From positions 1 to 32,123 of the forward strand of contig JASHUB010000009.1 of NCBI GenBank assembly GCA_030040265.1: a stretch of 32,123 nucleotides of DNA, given 5' to 3'. Shown piece by piece: positions 29,993-32,123 of the stretch (positions within the stretch are counted from its first letter, which is position 1; each line of letters begins with the position of its first letter). Origin of the DNA: Microcaldota archaeon. Lineage in GTDB: Archaea > Micrarchaeota > Micrarchaeia > Micrarchaeales > CABMGC01. The notes under the pieces are model-generated. The model saw only the letters and a program-made list of their open reading frames with translations. It had not been told where the DNA came from and ran no database searches. Position numbers and translations under genes: made by a program.

Positions 29993-31033
29993 ATGCGATC
30001 GGCATCCGGCGACGATGTCGTAAGCGCACCACAGTGGGACTTCACTGTTGGTGGACTAGGATCCTCCACCGTTCCCATCTTCCGCGAGGTCGCACACCTC
30101 TCTCATCCTGAGACCACAAGGACATTCGATAACCCTCAAGCTCTTACGCAGTACGCCATTAAGAAGGGTAAGATGCTCCCGAGCAAAAGGCAGATCAAGC
30201 GCATGCAGCGGTCCGGCAACCGCGATCCCTACTGGCCGACAATGCTGGAGGTGGATGTTTACAAGGGGCTGTTTGAAGGCAGCGGCGACGGGCTGATCCC
30301 CGTTCCGAAGCTCTGCATCCTGCCGATACCCGACGACAACCTTGAAGCGCTGCCTGAGCAAGGATTGGACATGAGCAAGGCCCTCCTCGCCGCGGTGAAG
30401 AGGGATCCGAAGCACGAGCACGAATCGTACAGGCTTCCTGGCGTCAGCAGGAAGTACGTTCCTGACGTCACGTTCACTGCGTTCGACAGCGAGGGGAACC
30501 AGTTCTTGGGCGAGGCCAAGAGTGCGGAGTACTTCACAAGGAGGGGCAGGCGGGGCAAGGATCCGTCAAAGTACGTTGAAAAGATACTCGCATTAAAGCG
30601 AGCCTATCCGTTCTTCAGGCTGGTGCTGTTCTCCGATGTGAGCGAAGAAGAACTGCGGAAGATATGGGATGCTGAGGGAATAAAGTACGGGATCCGCGAT
30701 GTGTACGACGAGTATTGCCAGGTATCTGACGGTGGTGCCATGAATGCGCGTGATGGCAGGGAGCAGCAGCGCAAAGCGGAGGAGTTCATGCGCGGGCTCA
30801 GGCAGAGGCCCGGCATCTTCGTGGCGAAAGACATAAACGAGCTGGTGGTTAGGATGCAGCGCGTCTGGACTACGGTGCTGATCATAGAGTTCAGCAACAG
30901 ATTATCCGAGGGAAGGAGAGTGCCAGGGATGCCTGATCCGGTGGCGTCAGCGCCGGCGCAGAGGAGGCCAGAAGTGCCAGAGCACAGTGGTTTGGGGAGG
31001 ATGGCGGGCATCCACAAGACTAGATGTCGATAA
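29993..31033 (+). CDS. Candidate PD-(D/E)XK-fold nuclease
   Basis: A 346-residue protein. The centre carries a pattern of the restriction-endonuclease-like fold: PDVTFTAFD with D158, a hairpin (SEGNQFL), then GEAKSAEY with E174 and K176. This is the PD-x(15)-ExK arrangement of metal-dependent nucleases. A helix rich in basic residues follows (RRGRRGKDPSKYVEKILALK), then the strand RLVLFSD, consistent with the fold. The N-terminal ~130 residues include QIKRMQRSGNRDPYWPTMLE with an early acidic residue that could be the helix-1 Glu. The C-terminus is Pro-rich. Homing, repair and defence nucleases all share this fold; the role is open. It overlaps the convergent archease gene by 14 nt. Confidence 0.55.
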   Translation: MRSASGDDVVSAPQWDFTVGGLGSSTVPIFREVAHLSHPETTRTFDNPQALTQYAIKKGKMLPSKRQIKRMQRSGNRDPYWPTMLEVDVYKGLFEGSGDGLIPVPKLCILPIPDDNLEALPEQGLDMSKALLAAVKRDPKHEHESYRLPGVSRKYVPDVTFTAFDSEGNQFLGEAKSAEYFTRRGRRGKDPSKYVEKILALKRAYPFFRLVLFSDVSEEELRKIWDAEGIKYGIRDVYDEYCQVSDGGAMNARDGREQQRKAEEFMRGLRQRPGIFVAKDINELVVRMQRVWTTVLIIEFSNRLSEGRRVPGMPDPVASAPAQRRPEVPEHSGLGRMAGIHKTRCR

Positions 31034-31457
31034 CGACCCTTATGCTCCACGCTTTGCCGTGCTTGACTGTGAAGTCGTGCGGCGTCACCGCCTTGACGTC
31101 CATCTGAGTGTAATCCTTCTTCGTCTTCTTGAAGCGCAGGACTCCTGACACCTTTACAGCCCCAGAAGATCCTGTGACTTTCACCTCATCGAACTTGTAG
31201 GCCATGAGTGAACTTGCGTCGACCTTTGACAGGACGGCCTGCAAGACATACCAAGCAGCGTTTTCCTTCGAGTCGGCTTTCTCGCTTATGCGCAAACTTC
31301 CCTCCCTACCGCCATCCTTGCCTAGTTTCTTCAGATCGAAGCGCACGTTGAGCATGGCGAGAACCGAGTTCTCAATCGCCTCTCCGAAGCTCCTGCCGTA
31401 TCCGACGAACGCTATGTCGGCGGTGTGGGGGAGATACCTGAACTTTTTCAGGGGCAT
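31020..31457 (-). CDS. Archease
   Basis: A 145-residue protein of the archease family, the activator that helps RtcB tRNA ligase form its guanylylated intermediate and turn over during tRNA splicing. Signatures are FRYLPHTADIAFVGYGRSFGEAI at the N-terminus (H11, D14) and VKAVTPHDFTVKHG near 121-134, with the terminal VVIDI whose Asp is a family metal ligand. Length is normal. A TATA box (CATATATAAAGG on the minus strand, about 31479-31490) lies about 27 nt upstream of ATG 31457, so the mRNA is nearly leaderless. The RtcB gene is not in the window. Confidence 0.92.
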   Translation of the reverse strand: MPLKKFRYLPHTADIAFVGYGRSFGEAIENSVLAMLNVRFDLKKLGKDGGREGSLRISEKADSKENAAWYVLQAVLSKVDASSLMAYKFDEVKVTGSSGAVKVSGVLRFKKTKKDYTQMDVKAVTPHDFTVKHGKAWSIRVVIDI

Positions 31458-31477
31458 GAATTAGATTCTGCAAGCAC

Positions 31478-31491
31478 CTTTATATATGCTC
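31478..31491. promoter_or_regulatory. TATA box of the archease gene, possibly bidirectional
   Basis: CCTTTATATATGCT on the plus strand. It fits the archease ATG at 31457 and could also fire rightwards, with a start site near 31511. Confidence 0.5.
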
Positions 31492-31611
31492 ATTATGGAA
31501 TATTACTGTCCGATGAAGATAAGAGTAACTGCTGAAGCGTGATGATGCCCATTTCGGCTGAGGACTTTTGGTGATTGCATAAGATATGATAAGAGGATCG
31601 CCACTGCACTC

Positions 31612-32123
31612 TTGATAATATTCACGATCGCGCTGCTCGCTAACGCGTTCAGCGTGACGTCGCTCTCGGTGCAGGACACCAACGCAACGACCTACGTTGT
31701 CGTGCCCATGCTGATGCTCCCGATATTCGCGTTCTTCACGATGAAGAGCGACGTGTGGCCGAATGTCGGGAAGCGCGACATAATCGCCGGCGCGATGATC
31801 GGCGCGGCTTATCTGTTCGACGTAGTCGCCGTCTGGTATGCGTCCTCGTTCGAGTTCGTGGGCCTGAGGCTCGACCTCCTGCTGCTCCCGATAGGGCTGA
31901 CAGCGATCGTCACGCTGCTGTTCGGGCTCGAGAACCTGGGCAAGTTCAAGGCGTTCCTGCTCTATTCCGTTGTTGCGTCTCCAGTCGTGTTGACTCCGAT
32001 AATCGGACTTGCGCAGGGCTTCACGGTATTGAACACTGTCATCGTGTACGACATAATACACGTGTTCGTGCCCGCGGCTACGTACCTCGCACCGATAAGC
32101 ATAATCGCAAACGGGTACAGCAT
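31612..32123 (+). CDS. Polytopic membrane protein, possibly archaeosortase/exosortase-like (partial; start uncertain)
   Basis: An open frame from about 31546 to the window edge encodes at least four hydrophobic segments. It has no ATG near its beginning; a TTG at 31612 is the first reasonable start. Upstream, GGTGAT (31570-31575) is a good ribosome-binding site 10 nt before an ATG at 31586, but that ATG is one base out of frame and stops after nine codons. One extra base just after 31594 would give a normal start (MIRRIATALLIIFTIALLAN). The later sequence (LLLLPIGLTAIVTLLFGLEN ... SPVVLTPIIGLAQGF) resembles the hydrophobic core of exosortase/archaeosortase transpeptidases, which process surface proteins; catalytic residues are not visible here, so this is tentative. 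Confidence 0.5.
   Translation, partial: MIIFTIALLANAFSVTSLSVQDTNATTYVVVPMLMLPIFAFFTMKSDVWPNVGKRDIIAGAMIGAAYLFDVVAVWYASSFEFVGLRLDLLLLPIGLTAIVTLLFGLENLGKFKAFLLYSVVASPVVLTPIIGLAQGFTVLNTVIVYDIIHVFVPAATYLAPISIIANGYS

Overview
The window is archaeal. It encodes a CDC48-type AAA+ ATPase, an archease, an archaeal-type PGK, a GspE/TadA-like ATPase with two TadC/FlaJ-like platform proteins, and many class III (prepilin-like) signal sequences. Most genes have an AT-rich TATA box 25-45 nt upstream of the start codon and short or no leaders. The short lysine/glutamine prepilin leaders and the LamG-rich surface proteins resemble small DPANN archaea such as Micrarchaeota, but that placement is inference. 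The DNA looks GC-rich outside promoters. I see no rRNA, CRISPR array, insertion sequence or integrase.

Layout. 1-1639 (-): 5' part of a cdc48-type gene. 1709-2440 (-): M50-like membrane metalloprotease, divergent from tRNA-Gln(CUG) and a cupin gene. 3062-4431 (+): two membrane proteins, one with a prepilin-type N-terminus on a polytopic body. 4489-5748 (+): PGK, convergent with a coiled-coil protein (5756-6946, -). 7148-7591 (+): small secreted protein behind a duplicated promoter module. 7726-9683 (+): three RCK/TrkA-N genes, two of them membrane-anchored and channel-like but without a K+ selectivity filter. 9725-15193 (+): pilus-type assembly operon (wHTH/coiled-coil protein, ATPase, small unknown, two platform proteins). 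24834-15194 (-): a six-gene operon with overlapping or closely spaced genes. It starts with a CBS-domain protein that has an S30AE-like tail, followed by five prepilin-like proteins, three carrying very large LamG/PQQ ectodomains. 24899-28514: tRNA-Cys(GCA), an AlkZ-like DNA glycosylase, two unknowns and an HhH-GPD glycosylase. 28736-31033 (+): coiled-coil protein and a candidate PD-(D/E)XK nuclease. 31020-31457 (-): archease. 31612-end (+): start of a polytopic membrane protein, possibly frameshifted.

How it fits together. The two convergent operons between 9.7 and 24.8 kb meet stop-to-stop at a TGATCA and look like one system: the plus-strand operon supplies the motor and membrane platform, the minus-strand operon supplies the filament or tip subunits. 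The LamG and PQQ-like ectodomains suggest binding to sugars or to a host or partner surface. No prepilin peptidase is in the window. The RCK trio lies directly upstream of the assembly operon, whose TATA box overlaps the trio's last stop codon.

The strongest candidates for an undescribed system are the LamG-prepilin operon headed by the CBS/S30AE protein and the filter-less RCK membrane trio. No gene-free stretch exceeds about 220 bases.
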